From Clostridium mobile (GTDB lineage Bacteria; Bacillota; Clostridia; Clostridiales; Clostridiaceae), in assembly GCF_018918285.1 (NCBI RefSeq), contig NZ_JAHLQF010000002.1, forward strand, positions 992,001 through 1,056,000: a stretch of DNA of 64,000 nucleotides, read 5' to 3'. Positions within the stretch are counted from its first letter, which is position 1; every line of letters begins with the position of its first letter. Below the pieces are notes generated by a model. The model did no database searches, was not told where the DNA came from, and saw nothing but the letters and a program-made list of their open reading frames with translations. This document shows positions 17,862 through 27,603 of the stretch, piece by piece. Position numbers and translations under genes: made by a program.

Positions 17862-19271
17862 ATGAAGAATTGTAATAATTATAAAAAAGTAGATAGTAAA
17901 GATATAGATATTTTAACATCTATAGTTGGTAAGGATAGAATATTTATAGGTAATAATATAAGTGAAGATTTTAGCCATGATGAGCTTGGTGGCATAGAAA
18001 ATATGCCTGACGTTTTAATGGAAGTTTTAAGCACAGAAGAAGTTTCTAAAATAATGAAATATGCTTATGAAAATAACATATCAGTAGTTGCCAGAGGATC
18101 TGGTACAGGACTTGTTGGAGCATCTGTTCCTATACATGGAGGAATAATGATAAATCTTTCGCCTATGAACAAAATATTAGAATTGGATGAGGATAACTTA
18201 ACTCTAACTGTAGAACCAGGAGTCTTACTAATGGAGATAGGTAAATTTGTAGAGGAGAATGATCTATTCTACCCACCAGATCCAGGTGAAAAATCTGCAA
18301 CTATAGGAGGGAATATAAGCACAAATGCCGGTGGAATGAGGGCTGTTAAATATGGAGTAACTAGAGATTATGTAAGAGGTCTTGAGATAGTATTACCAGA
18401 TGGTACTATTATGGATCTTGGAGGAAAAGTTGTAAAGAATAGCTCAGGATATAGTTTAAAGGATTTAATATGTGGATCAGAGGGAACTTTGGCTATTGTT
18501 ACTAAGGCTATATTAAAACTTTTACCATTACCTAAAAAAGCTATAACCCTTTTGATACCCTTTGAAGATTTAAATAAGGCTATAGAAACTGTTCCTAAGA
18601 TAATAAAGTCAAAGTCAATTCCAACTTCCATAGAATTTATGGAAAGAGATGTTATTTTGGCTGCAGAGGAGTTTTTAGGCAAAAAATTTCCTGATAATTC
18701 AGCCCATGCATATTTAATACTAAATTTTGATGGAAATAGTAAGGAAGATATAGAAAGAGATTATGAAAATGTAGCTCAGATATGTTTGGAGAATGGAGCT
18801 ATAGATGTGTTAATTGCGGATACTGATGAAAGAAAAGAAGCTATATGGTCTGCTAGAGGAGCTTTCTTAGAGGCTATAAAAGCTTCTACAACTGAAATGG
18901 ATGAATGCGATGTATGCGTTCCAAGGAATGAAATAGCAGAGTTTATAAAGTACACTTATGAACTTCAAGATGAGTTTAATATACGTATCAAGAATTTTGG
19001 CCATGCAGGGGATGGAAATTTACACATCTATATATTAAGAGATGATTTATCAGAAGAGCAGTGGAAAGATAAACTGAATAAAGTATTCAAATGTATGTAT
19101 GATAGATCTAGGGAATTAAATGGACAAGTTTCAGGAGAGCATGGTATAGGATTCGCTAAGAAACAATATTTATTTCAGTCTATAGGAGAAGAACAAAGGG
19201 AGTTAATGAAGAGAGTAAAATTAGCATTTGATCCAAAGAATATATTAAATCCAGGGAAAGTATGTGAATAA
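17862..19271 (+). CDS. lctD: FAD-linked lactate dehydrogenase subunit (LctD/GlcD type)
   Basis: A 469-residue FAD-linked oxidase of the vanillyl-alcohol oxidase superfamily. The FAD-binding PP-loop is [19 protein letters not shown] near residues 76-95, with [17 protein letters not shown] after it; the C-terminal catalytic part has [14 protein letters not shown] and [11 protein letters not shown] with the active-site histidines. As the third structural gene after etfB and etfA it forms the electron-confurcating lactate dehydrogenase. Sequence alone could also fit glycolate or 2-hydroxyglutarate oxidation, but the permease and racemase neighbours point to lactate. A bidirectional terminator follows. 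Confidence 0.93.
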   Translation: MKNCNNYKKVDSKDIDILTSIVGKDRIFIGNNISEDFSHDELGGIENMPDVLMEVLSTEEVSKIMKYAYENNISVVARGSGTGLVGASVPIHGGIMINLSPMNKILELDEDNLTLTVEPGVLLMEIGKFVEENDLFYPPDPGEKSATIGGNISTNAGGMRAVKYGVTRDYVRGLEIVLPDGTIMDLGGKVVKNSSGYSLKDLICGSEGTLAIVTKAILKLLPLPKKAITLLIPFEDLNKAIETVPKIIKSKSIPTSIEFMERDVILAAEEFLGKKFPDNSAHAYLILNFDGNSKEDIERDYENVAQICLENGAIDVLIADTDERKEAIWSARGAFLEAIKASTTEMDECDVCVPRNEIAEFIKYTYELQDEFNIRIKNFGHAGDGNLHIYILRDDLSEEQWKDKLNKVFKCMYDRSRELNGQVSGEHGIGFAKKQYLFQSIGEEQRELMKRVKLAFDPKNILNPGKVCE

Positions 19272-19274
19272 AAT

Positions 19275-19310
19275 AAAAAAAGGTAGATCATCATGATCTA
19301 CCTTTTTATT
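19275..19310. terminator. Bidirectional terminator between lctD and gltX
   Basis: Stem AGGTAGATCAT (19281-19291) with its perfect complement (19293-19303), flanked by A-run and T-run on both sides. It serves two convergent genes. Confidence 0.85.
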
Positions 19311-20783
19311 TTATTGTTGAACTCCTTTTAAAAGTTCTATACCAACTTTAATTCTTTTTAAGGACTCTTCTTTTCCTAGAATTTCAGCTATTTCAAATGC
19401 TCCGCCTGGAGTGAACTGCTTTCCTGAAAGTGCAGTTCTAATAGGCCATAATACTACGCCGTTTTTTACCCCTAATTCAGTAACTAGGTTCATCATGCTA
19501 TCATGAGTAGAATTAAAAGTCCATTCATCTAATCCTTCTAATATAGGAAGAGCTTTTTCTAAGCTGGTCAGTGAATTTTCATAAGTTGTCTTCATTTTCT
19601 TATGAAGATAAAGTTCAGGAGAATACTCTGGCAATGCTTCAAAGAAATCTATATTACCAGGTATTTCGGATAATACCTCAGTTCTAGTATGAAGCAATTG
19701 ACTTAACTTCATTAGGTCAATGTCCTTAGTTATAACTTTCTTATAATATGGCAATGCCATGCTATGGAAGTCTTCCAAGGATAACATTCTTATATACTCA
19801 CCATTCATCCATTTTAACTTAGTAATGTCAAAAATAGCAGGAGCCTTATTGATATTCATATAATTAAATTGTTCTTTTAATTCTTCTAGTGTAAAGATTT
19901 CCTGTGTAGTTCCAGGATTCCATCCAAGTAGCGCTATATAGTTTAATATAGCATTTTTAAGATATCCCATTGAAAGTAAATCTTCAAAGGAAGCATCTCC
20001 CTTTCGCTTACTTAATTTATTGTGGGCATCTCTCATTATTGGAGGACAATGTATATATTTTGGAACTTCCCAACCAAAGGCGTCATATAATCTATTGTAT
20101 TTTGGAGAGGATGATAAATACTCACTTCCTCGAACTACGTGTGTTATATTCATTAAATGATCATCCACAACGTTTGCGAAATTATATGTAGGGAATCCAT
20201 CAGATTTTAATAAAACCATATCGTCCAATTCAGAATTATCTACAGTTATTCTTCCGAAAATTTCATCATCAAAAGAAGTAGTGCCTGTATTAGGATTGTT
20301 TTGTCTTATTACATAAGGAATCCCAGATGCAAGTTTTTCTTCAATTTCTTCTTTTGAAAGGTGAGAACAGTGCTTATCATATTTATGAGGTCTTCCTAAA
20401 GCTTCGGAATTTTCTCTTATCATATCTAATCTTTCTTTTGTACAGAAGCAGTGATATGCTTCGCCTTTGTCTATAAGTTTTTGTGCATATTCTAAATAAA
20501 TAGATTTTCTTTCGCTTTGAATATAAGGACCTACAGGACCACCTATATCTGGACCTTCATCATGGTGAAGACCAGTTGTCTTTAGAGTATTATATATTAT
20601 ATCAAGGGCACCCTCTACCTGTCTCTCTTGGTCCGTATCCTCAATTCTCAATAGAAAATCTCCGTCATCGTGTTTAGCAATTAAATAGGCATAAAGTGCT
20701 GTTCTCAAGTTACCAACATGCATATAACCAGTTGGACTTGGAGCAAACCTTGTTCTAATTTTATTTCCTTCCATTTTTTCCAC
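19311..20783 (-). CDS. gltX: Glutamate--tRNA ligase
   Basis: Class Ib synthetase charging tRNA-Glu, and probably tRNA-Gln for later amidation as usual in clostridia. The 490-residue protein has the HIGH-type motif HVGN in [23 protein letters not shown] and the KMSKS-type motif KLSKRKGD near residue 250, with a C-terminal anticodon-binding domain ending in the conserved [22 protein letters not shown] region. A GGGAGTGG site precedes the start (ATG at 20783, with a second ATG four codons in). Its leader carries a promoter and a terminator hairpin but no T-box (see 20833-20920). Confidence 0.96.
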   Translation of the reverse strand: MEKMEGNKIRTRFAPSPTGYMHVGNLRTALYAYLIAKHDDGDFLLRIEDTDQERQVEGALDIIYNTLKTTGLHHDEGPDIGGPVGPYIQSERKSIYLEYAQKLIDKGEAYHCFCTKERLDMIRENSEALGRPHKYDKHCSHLSKEEIEEKLASGIPYVIRQNNPNTGTTSFDDEIFGRITVDNSELDDMVLLKSDGFPTYNFANVVDDHLMNITHVVRGSEYLSSSPKYNRLYDAFGWEVPKYIHCPPIMRDAHNKLSKRKGDASFEDLLSMGYLKNAILNYIALLGWNPGTTQEIFTLEELKEQFNYMNINKAPAIFDITKLKWMNGEYIRMLSLEDFHSMALPYYKKVITKDIDLMKLSQLLHTRTEVLSEIPGNIDFFEALPEYSPELYLHKKMKTTYENSLTSLEKALPILEGLDEWTFNSTHDSMMNLVTELGVKNGVVLWPIRTALSGKQFTPGGAFEIAEILGKEESLKRIKVGIELLKGVQQ

Positions 20784-20832
20784 TCCCTATTATAAATATT
20801 TTAACCCTGAAAAGGGACACTAGCTTATGTAT

Positions 20833-20871
20833 AAAACAAAAACCTCTCATCCTGAAATCTTGGACGAAAGG
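20833..20871 (-). terminator. Intrinsic terminator inside the gltX leader (candidate attenuator)
   Basis: On the minus-strand transcript, CCTTTCGTCC (20871-20862) pairs with GGATGAGAGG (20852-20843) over ten positions including two G-U pairs, around a 9-base loop, and is followed by a T-rich tail (complement of 20833-20842). It lies about 15 bases after the predicted transcription start and 50 bases before the gltX start codon, so it should attenuate gltX unless an alternative fold forms. Confidence 0.65.
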
Positions 20872-20891
20872 TAAGGTTACCAGATAATTCT

Positions 20892-20920
20892 ATCATATAA
20901 TACTGTGAATTACCTGTCAA
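20892..20920 (-). promoter_or_regulatory. gltX promoter
   Basis: On the minus strand a perfect TTGACA (20920-20915) is followed after exactly 17 bases by TATGAT (20897-20892). Transcription would begin near 20885, about 100 bases before the gltX start. Confidence 0.75.
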
Positions 20921-21014
20921 GCGGATGTAACAAGTTTTTTATAATCATTATACATAAAGTTTGTAGAGAAGATTTTATTATCATATATTATCCTAAAAAC
21001 GGAAAAATATTCTT

Positions 21015-22526
21015 TTAACTGTTTTTTATAGTGTTCTCTATATTTTTTAATAAAAGATCTTTATCCATGTTATCTATATTATCTAGAGAGTTTAATAAAT
21101 CAAACAATTTCTCTTTCAAAGGACTTTTTTCTTCTTCCATATCGGGAATAAAAGTATCTCCACTACTCATAATATAAGATTTATATCCTTTGCTATCTAA
21201 TAGTTCTTTAAAGCTCCTTTGGGATTCTTCTTCACCATGTATTAATAGAACTGCCTTTGGTCTTTTATTAAAGGCTTCAAGCCAATTTAATAAACCATTT
21301 CTATCAGCATGACCAGATAAACCAGGAAGATTATAAATTTTAGCATTGACAGCTATCTCTTCACCAAATATTTTTACTCTTTTTGCTCCATTCAGTATAT
21401 TTCTTCCAAGGGTACCTTCTGCTTGAAAACCTACGAAAACCACAGAACTTTCTTTTCTCCATAAATTATGTTTTAAGTGATGTTTTATCCTTCCAGCTTC
21501 ACACATACCGCTAGCAGATATAATTATAGCATTACTTTGAATTTTATTTATCTTAGCAGATTCTTCAGGAGACTTTGTAAAAACCAATCCATCAAATTGG
21601 AATGGATTATCTCCATCTTCTATTAGTTCTGTAGCCTCTTTATTATAATATTTAGTATATTTATTAAAAATTCTTGTAGATTCAGTAGCAAGAGGGCTAT
21701 CTACATAAACTGTAATATTTTTTAAGATATCATTTTCTACAAGTTTGTTCAGAGCATAGATTACTTCTTGAGTCCTACCCACAGCAAAAGAAGGAATAAT
21801 TACATTACCACCTTTTTTGAATGTAGATTTGATTATATCTACTAGTTCATTTAAGTTAGTATTGAATTTTTCATGGAGCCTATCACCATAGGTGGTTTCC
21901 AGCATAACATAGTCAGCCTCTTCGATAAATGTAGGGTCTTTTAATATAGGTAAGCCTTTGTTGCCTAGATCACCAGAATACACTAGTTTAATATCTTTTT
22001 CTCCTTCATTTATAAGTATTTCTACTATAGAAGAACCTAAAAGATGACCAGCATCTTTAAATCTAATCTTAAATCCATCAAACAATTCTACCCAATGGTT
22101 ATAGGGATATCCTTTAAATAAATACATGGATAATTGTGCGATTTTAGCGGTGTATAATGGTTCCACAGAATTTAAGCCCATTCTAATTCTTTTTCTACTA
22201 ATCCATTCAGCTTCCATCTCATGAATACTACCACTGTCTTCTAACATTATACTGCATAGATCCTTAGTGCCTTCTGTACACAAAATGTCTCCTTTGAAAC
22301 CTTGTTTATAAAGTAAAGGAATTCTGCCGCTATGATCTATATGAGCATGGGAGAGAATAACATAATCTATATTTTTAGGGTTAAAGTTAAAGTTTTCATT
22401 TCCTCTTTCTTTTTCATCTTTTCCTTGATATAGCCCACAATCTAATAAAATGGTTTTATCCTTTACTTTAAGTAAATGACAGGACCCTGTAACGCATCCA
22501 GCAGCACCGTAAAACTCAAGCTTCAT
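21015..22526 (-). CDS. Beta-CASP metallo-beta-lactamase fold ribonuclease
   Basis: The 503-residue protein starts MKLEFYGAAGCVTGSCHLL and has the metallo-beta-lactamase motif 2 as HAHIDHSGRIP (about residues 60-70), further metal ligands in AGHLLGSS and YSGDLGNKG, the beta-CASP insert with TTYGDRLHE and SFAVGRTQE, SASGMCEAGRIKHHL, and the C-terminal RMMBL part with LSGHADRNGLLNWL. This is the CPSF73-like RNase/exonuclease group found in bacteria. It begins with ATG behind AGGAGGG. Its exact RNA substrate is unknown. It is the gene upstream of gltX on the same strand but gltX has its own promoter. Confidence 0.88.
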   Translation of the reverse strand: MKLEFYGAAGCVTGSCHLLKVKDKTILLDCGLYQGKDEKERGNENFNFNPKNIDYVILSHAHIDHSGRIPLLYKQGFKGDILCTEGTKDLCSIMLEDSGSIHEMEAEWISRKRIRMGLNSVEPLYTAKIAQLSMYLFKGYPYNHWVELFDGFKIRFKDAGHLLGSSIVEILINEGEKDIKLVYSGDLGNKGLPILKDPTFIEEADYVMLETTYGDRLHEKFNTNLNELVDIIKSTFKKGGNVIIPSFAVGRTQEVIYALNKLVENDILKNITVYVDSPLATESTRIFNKYTKYYNKEATELIEDGDNPFQFDGLVFTKSPEESAKINKIQSNAIIISASGMCEAGRIKHHLKHNLWRKESSVVFVGFQAEGTLGRNILNGAKRVKIFGEEIAVNAKIYNLPGLSGHADRNGLLNWLEAFNKRPKAVLLIHGEEESQRSFKELLDSKGYKSYIMSSGDTFIPDMEEEKSPLKEKLFDLLNSLDNIDNMDKDLLLKNIENTIKNS

Positions 22527-22642
22527 GACAATCCCTCCTAATATAGTAGTATATATATAAATTATATCACTATAGATAAAAAAGTTAAAACTAGTATGTT
22601 ATAATTTTACTATGTATTTATGAAAGTGAAGTGAAAGATTTT

Positions 22643-23953
22643 ATGAATAGAAGTTTTAAGTTTATTCACGCTGCAGATATGCATTTGGGCAATATAATGA
22701 ATATTTCTGAAGAAGCCAATAATAGTTTTAATAATAATATATTTGAAAGTTTTAAATATCTATGCAACTATGCTAAAAACAATAATGTGGACTTTATTCT
22801 TATATCGGGAGATTTATTTCATAGCAAAGGAAGAGATATAAGGGTAGATAAATTTTTTTATGATCAATGTAAAAATATAAGTCCTATAAAAATTTATGTT
22901 ATATGTGGAAATCACGATCCAATGAAAAATAGAAATGAGATATTTGAAATACCCTCTAATTTAATTTTCTTTAAAAGCAATGCTCCTCAGGTAGAAGAAG
23001 TATATAAAGATGGAAATATTATATGCAGAATTATTGGACAATCTTATCAGAATAGCTTTGAAAAGAAAAAGATTCATCAAGGGTATGAGGAATTCTTAGA
23101 AAAAGATGAGACATTTAAAATTGGTTTTTTACATACTCAACTAGGAGATGATAACTATATTCCATGTACAATAGGAGAGCTTAAAGAGATAAAGAGCATA
23201 GATTACTGGGCATTAGGACATATTCATAGAGCTCAAGTATTAAATATAGAAAAACCCTTTATAGGCTATCCAGGTGTACCACAAGGATGTGACTTTGGTG
23301 AGAGAGGTTCAGGAGGGTTCTATTTAACAGAAGTTAGAGAAGAGAAAATCTCTAATGTAAAATTCATTCACTGTTCCTCTATAATCTGGGAGAGGATTAA
23401 TTTAAATATAGATGTTAACAACACTCCTAATAACATTGAAGAGCTAGAAGACTTAATGATTAAGGTAGGAGAAGATTTTCTAGGTAGATATAATAGCAAT
23501 TTAAAACTAGGAATTGAAGAAGAGAATGAAATTGAGAACAAGATTTTTATTATAAGATGGATAATTGAAGGAAGAGGGGAAGGACATAACTTAGTAAGAG
23601 AAAAGGAAGAGTTTTTTATTTCATACCTTAAAGAATCTTTAAACAAGAGATTGTTTTATAGTGGTTTTCCCATATGGACTGAGGAGATAAGTATAAATAC
23701 TAAACCTTCATTGGATTATAATCTCCTAGAGAAAAATTCTTTTTATGAAGAAATTAAAAAAATATATGAACTATGTTTAAGTGATGATGAAATAAAAAAA
23801 GATATAATGAAATCTTTAGGAAAGATTTGGACTCAGGGAGATGAAGAGTTTATAAATGATTATCAGTTCCCTTTATATGAAGAAGATTATATAGAGTTGA
23901 TAAAAAGCAGTTTAAATTTAATTGAAGAGAAACTTTTAGAAGGTAGTGATTAA
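22643..23953 (+). CDS. yhaO: YhaO-type DNA repair metallophosphoesterase (SbcD-like)
   Basis: Calcineurin-like phosphoesterase with the motifs in order: FIHAADMHLG (D-x-H), LISGDLFHSKG (GD), VICGNHDPM (GNHD), GFLHTQLGDD and YWALGHIHRAQV (GHxH). A C-terminal domain of about 180 residues follows. It precedes the SbcC-like YhaN gene with an 8-base overlap, the pairing expected of a Mre11-Rad50/SbcD-SbcC-like nuclease. ATG at 22643 has GTGA spaced properly upstream; an in-frame GTG at 22631 is possible. The promoter region is shared with the divergent beta-CASP gene. Confidence 0.86.
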   Translation: MNRSFKFIHAADMHLGNIMNISEEANNSFNNNIFESFKYLCNYAKNNNVDFILISGDLFHSKGRDIRVDKFFYDQCKNISPIKIYVICGNHDPMKNRNEIFEIPSNLIFFKSNAPQVEEVYKDGNIICRIIGQSYQNSFEKKKIHQGYEEFLEKDETFKIGFLHTQLGDDNYIPCTIGELKEIKSIDYWALGHIHRAQVLNIEKPFIGYPGVPQGCDFGERGSGGFYLTEVREEKISNVKFIHCSSIIWERINLNIDVNNTPNNIEELEDLMIKVGEDFLGRYNSNLKLGIEEENEIENKIFIIRWIIEGRGEGHNLVREKEEFFISYLKESLNKRLFYSGFPIWTEEISINTKPSLDYNLLEKNSFYEEIKKIYELCLSDDEIKKDIMKSLGKIWTQGDEEFINDYQFPLYEEDYIELIKSSLNLIEEKLLEGSD

Positions 23954-26576
23954 ATTGTATATAAAAAGGTTATACATTGGAGATTTTGGGATATATAAAA
24001 ATGAAACTATTAAGGATATAAATAATGGATTGGTAGTAGTGGGAGGAGTTAATAGAGCAGGAAAATCTACTTTGTTAAAAATACTTAAAAATTTACCCTA
24101 TGGACTTAGTAAAGGGGGAGATTTACCGCCACCAAATGACAAATATTATATAGAAGCTACTATGGAAAAGGATAAGGATGCTTATAATTTAAAACTGGAG
24201 GGCTATAAAAAACCAGTTATAACACCTAATATAGAAGAACTATATAATATAGATAAGTATACATATAATGAATTATTCACTATAGACTTAGATCTTTTAA
24301 ATAATAACTTAAGAGAAAGAAAAGATATACAAACCATATTACTAGGAGCTGGTTTTAAAGAGGTTTTAAAAGTTCCTAAAATAATTAGAGAAATAAAAAA
24401 AGAAGGAAATAAAATAGGGGGTATACAAGGAAATCCTAGTTCTAAACAATTTAAGCCCTTTTTTAATATAATCAATAGAAATATAAAAGATAGAGAAGAA
24501 GCCTTAAAAGAAAAGGATATATATTTGCAAATAAAAAAGGAATTAAAAGAATTAGAAAATCAAATTGAGATAAGTGTTTTAGAAAAAGAAAAAAAGGAAA
24601 ACAAATTAACTAGATTAGAGACAATAGTGAATAATTATGATGATTACATTAGGCTTAGGGAAATAGAGGGGAAAATTAATAAAGAGAAATACATATTAGA
24701 TAATTATAAAGGATTTTCCAAAGAAGGTATTGAGGTATTGAAAAATGAATATGAAAGAATTAAGAATGAGCTAAGGGAAAAGGCTTTAGTCTATGAAAAT
24801 TTATCAAAAGGAGAGCAGGTAGATAAAAAGAATTTATTAAATAATTTAGAAGAACTAGAGTATTTAAATAAAGAAGTTTATGGACTAAGAGAGCAAATTA
24901 AAAGCTATAATGTTTTAAATAATGAAAATTATAATGAAAAAAAGAACATTATAAATTTAATCAATAATTTAAACAGCGCTTTAAAAGGAAATATGAATTA
25001 TTTAATGAATTTAGAATGCGATTATTTATGGATAGATGAATTGCATAATTTAGATCAAAAGTATAAAGAATTGAGGGCAAAGGAAGAGGGGAAGGGAAGT
25101 TTAAGAAATAGAAATTTAATATATATTTTTGTAATAATTATGACTGCTTTTACTTCTTATTTATTTATAATAAGTGTAAAGAATAATTTATCTAAATTTA
25201 TGTTTGTAATTGTTCAATTTTTAATATCTGGTTCCTTTATCTATATAATAAATAGACTAAGTTATGGTAGTGAAGAAGATTACAAGGAGATTAGAAATAT
25301 AGAAAACAAATTTCAAGAGTATAAAGATATGCTTAAACTAGAAAGGGAAGTAACATCAGAGGGAATGGTTCAATACATTAAATCAATTATAGCTATTAAA
25401 GAAAGAATAAATAATTTTTTATTACAAGAAAAAAAGGTTCTACAATTTGAAAAAGACATAGAGATTAAAAGAGAAGATATAGTAAAAAAGATAAATCAAT
25501 GCTATATAAATGAAGATTTCAACTACAGTGAAGCTACTTCAATAGACTATATTATGGATAAATTAGAAAAGCTAATTCAATTAGGTTTTAAGTTAAAAGA
25601 GGTTGAAATTTACTTAGGAAATTTAAATAGATGTGAGGAAAAAATACTAAAATATTTAAACATAAGCAAAGGAAATGTAAAGGTACAAGATGTACTGGAA
25701 GAGCATTATAAAAATGTGGAATTGAGTAATGAACTTTTAGAATTGAGAGATGAAAAGGATAAAATTATATATAAATTAAAATATTCTTTTTTAAGAGAAG
25801 ACCTAGGTAAGGACGTTTATGATAAGATAAATAATATATTTCAAGAAGAATTTAAAAATTACGGTTCTATTGATGAAATGAAAAGAGAAGTAGAGGAACT
25901 ACTTCAATATAATAAAAACATAAAGATTACTATAGAAAGTTTAAAGGAAGAAAAAAATAAGTTGTCACTAAAATTAGAAGGATTACAAAAATCCTCTATA
26001 TTAGAAAAAATAGAAACTCAGATTTCTAAAACTAGAAGTGATATGAAACCTTTAGCTGAAAAATATGCACTATATAATTGCGCATCTTATATACTAGAGA
26101 AGGCTTACAATGATTTTATTGATAAATCTAAGGATCATATATTAAATGAAGCTAGCAATATATTTAATAAAATCACCAATGGAGAATATGATAAACTCCT
26201 CTTAGGAGATGACTTATTAGATATGGATTTTAAATCCCATTCAAGCCATAGTAATTTAGAAAAGACAACAGGGGAGCTAAGCAGAGGTACAAGTGAACAA
26301 CTGTTTTTATCTGTAAGGCTTAGTAGAATACTTAGTTTAGACCCATTACCTGTTATAATTGATGATTCCTTAGTTAATTTTGATTCTTCAAGCTTAAAAT
26401 CCACACTACATATTATAAAAGAGCTAAGCAAAAGAAACCAAGTTTTCCTTTTAACCTGTCATCCAAAGTTAATCCAGTGTATTGATGAGCTAAACATAGA
26501 TAGCCAATATTTCATGCTGGATAAAGGAAGTTTTACACCTACAGATGGAAAAACTCTGATTAGCTGTCTAAGCTAA
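23946..26576 (+). CDS. yhaN: YhaN-type SMC/Rad50-like AAA ATPase with a membrane segment in the coiled coil
   Basis: An 876-residue protein with a split ATPase: Walker A GGVNRAGKST at about residues 33-42 and, at the C-terminus, the signature TGELSRGTSEQLFLSVRLS and Walker B LPVIIDDSLVNFD. Between them lie long Lys/Glu-rich coiled coils. Residues about 388-438 contain two hydrophobic helices (LIYIFVIIMTAFTSYLFII and FVIVQFLISGSFIYII), an unusual feature for SbcC but known for YhaN, suggesting membrane tethering of the coiled-coil apex. GTG start at 23946 overlaps yhaO by 8 bases, so the two are translationally coupled. Role in DNA end processing is inferred from the family. Confidence 0.86.
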   Translation: MIKLYIKRLYIGDFGIYKNETIKDINNGLVVVGGVNRAGKSTLLKILKNLPYGLSKGGDLPPPNDKYYIEATMEKDKDAYNLKLEGYKKPVITPNIEELYNIDKYTYNELFTIDLDLLNNNLRERKDIQTILLGAGFKEVLKVPKIIREIKKEGNKIGGIQGNPSSKQFKPFFNIINRNIKDREEALKEKDIYLQIKKELKELENQIEISVLEKEKKENKLTRLETIVNNYDDYIRLREIEGKINKEKYILDNYKGFSKEGIEVLKNEYERIKNELREKALVYENLSKGEQVDKKNLLNNLEELEYLNKEVYGLREQIKSYNVLNNENYNEKKNIINLINNLNSALKGNMNYLMNLECDYLWIDELHNLDQKYKELRAKEEGKGSLRNRNLIYIFVIIMTAFTSYLFIISVKNNLSKFMFVIVQFLISGSFIYIINRLSYGSEEDYKEIRNIENKFQEYKDMLKLEREVTSEGMVQYIKSIIAIKERINNFLLQEKKVLQFEKDIEIKREDIVKKINQCYINEDFNYSEATSIDYIMDKLEKLIQLGFKLKEVEIYLGNLNRCEEKILKYLNISKGNVKVQDVLEEHYKNVELSNELLELRDEKDKIIYKLKYSFLREDLGKDVYDKINNIFQEEFKNYGSIDEMKREVEELLQYNKNIKITIESLKEEKNKLSLKLEGLQKSSILEKIETQISKTRSDMKPLAEKYALYNCASYILEKAYNDFIDKSKDHILNEASNIFNKITNGEYDKLLLGDDLLDMDFKSHSSHSNLEKTTGELSRGTSEQLFLSVRLSRILSLDPLPVIIDDSLVNFDSSSLKSTLHIIKELSKRNQVFLLTCHPKLIQCIDELNIDSQYFMLDKGSFTPTDGKTLISCLS

Positions 26577-26672
26577 GGAAGACTTTTTACAAATGTTTAA
26601 ATATTTACCATAATAAATCAATATATATGTTAAAATATATTCATTGTAACTATAGTGTAAGGGGGAATTTGT

Positions 26673-27572
26673 TTGGAAAATAAAAAACAAGCTCATGTAT
26701 TAGCTATGGTATTAATGACCTTATGGGGGTTGTCATATCTAAGTATAAAGGTGGTAGTAGAAGAAATAAATCCTGTATTATCCGCATTTTATAGGTTTTT
26801 ATTAGCTTCAATTATTCTATTTATATTTTTAAAAATTAAATATCCAGCAGAAAAAATATTAAAAGAGGATAGAGTAAAAGTTGCTTTAGGCGGTCTCTTT
26901 GGAGTGTCACTCTATTTTTATTTTGAGAATTATTCTGTATTATTTACCTCTGCATCAAATGTGGCTGTATTGATATCTTCAATACCTGTATTTACTCTTT
27001 TAACTCAAATGTTAATATTTAAGGAAAAGATGACACCAGGTAAAATAGGCGGGGCAATTTTAAGTGTAATAGGTATATTTATAATAATTATATCTAAGGA
27101 AAAAGTAAGTTTCTTTTCAAGTGGAACTATTGGAGATATTATGGCATTAATGGCTGCTCTTTGTTGGGTGGTATACACTACTATAACAAGCAAATTTAAG
27201 GGAAATTATAAGAGTATAACTATAACCACTTATCAAACATTATGGGGATGTCTATTTTTAAGCCCGGCAATTTTTATATTTGAACCAAGTATGCCTTCAA
27301 CTAAAGCTATATTTAATCTTCTATATCTTTCAATATTCTGTTCTTGTATAGGATACGCCATATATGTATATTGTTTAAATAAATTAGGATCTACTGTTAT
27401 CACTACATATATAAATTTACAGCCCATTATAAGTTTAATTAGTGCTAAGGTACTACTAAAGGAAAAAATAACTTTATGGCAATTGTTAGGTAGCTTAATA
27501 ATAATAAGTGGAGTGTTTTTAGTTAGCTTTAGTGAAAAAATTAGCTTGAATAACTTGGAAGAAATGATATAG
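26673..27572 (+). CDS. EamA-family drug/metabolite transporter
   Basis: A 299-residue protein with ten hydrophobic segments in two EamA repeats; the first repeat contains LWGLSYLSIKVVVEEINPVLSAFYRFLLAS and the second ALMAALCWVVYTTITSKF, both typical. Start is TTG at 26673 behind AGGGGG. Substrates of such exporters range from amino acids to toxic metabolites and cannot be told here. It is followed 31 bases later by an aminopeptidase gene with its own GGAGG; cotranscription is likely because no terminator intervenes. Confidence 0.88.
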   Translation: MENKKQAHVLAMVLMTLWGLSYLSIKVVVEEINPVLSAFYRFLLASIILFIFLKIKYPAEKILKEDRVKVALGGLFGVSLYFYFENYSVLFTSASNVAVLISSIPVFTLLTQMLIFKEKMTPGKIGGAILSVIGIFIIIISKEKVSFFSSGTIGDIMALMAALCWVVYTTITSKFKGNYKSITITTYQTLWGCLFLSPAIFIFEPSMPSTKAIFNLLYLSIFCSCIGYAIYVYCLNKLGSTVITTYINLQPIISLISAKVLLKEKITLWQLLGSLIIISGVFLVSFSEKISLNNLEEMI

Positions 27573-27603
27573 TAGTAATATATTCACTTTAGGAGGGATA
27601 AGC

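Noticed and set aside
20833-20920. T-box before gltX
   Set aside because: No GGTACCGCGG element and no stem I; the leader is far too short for a T-box.
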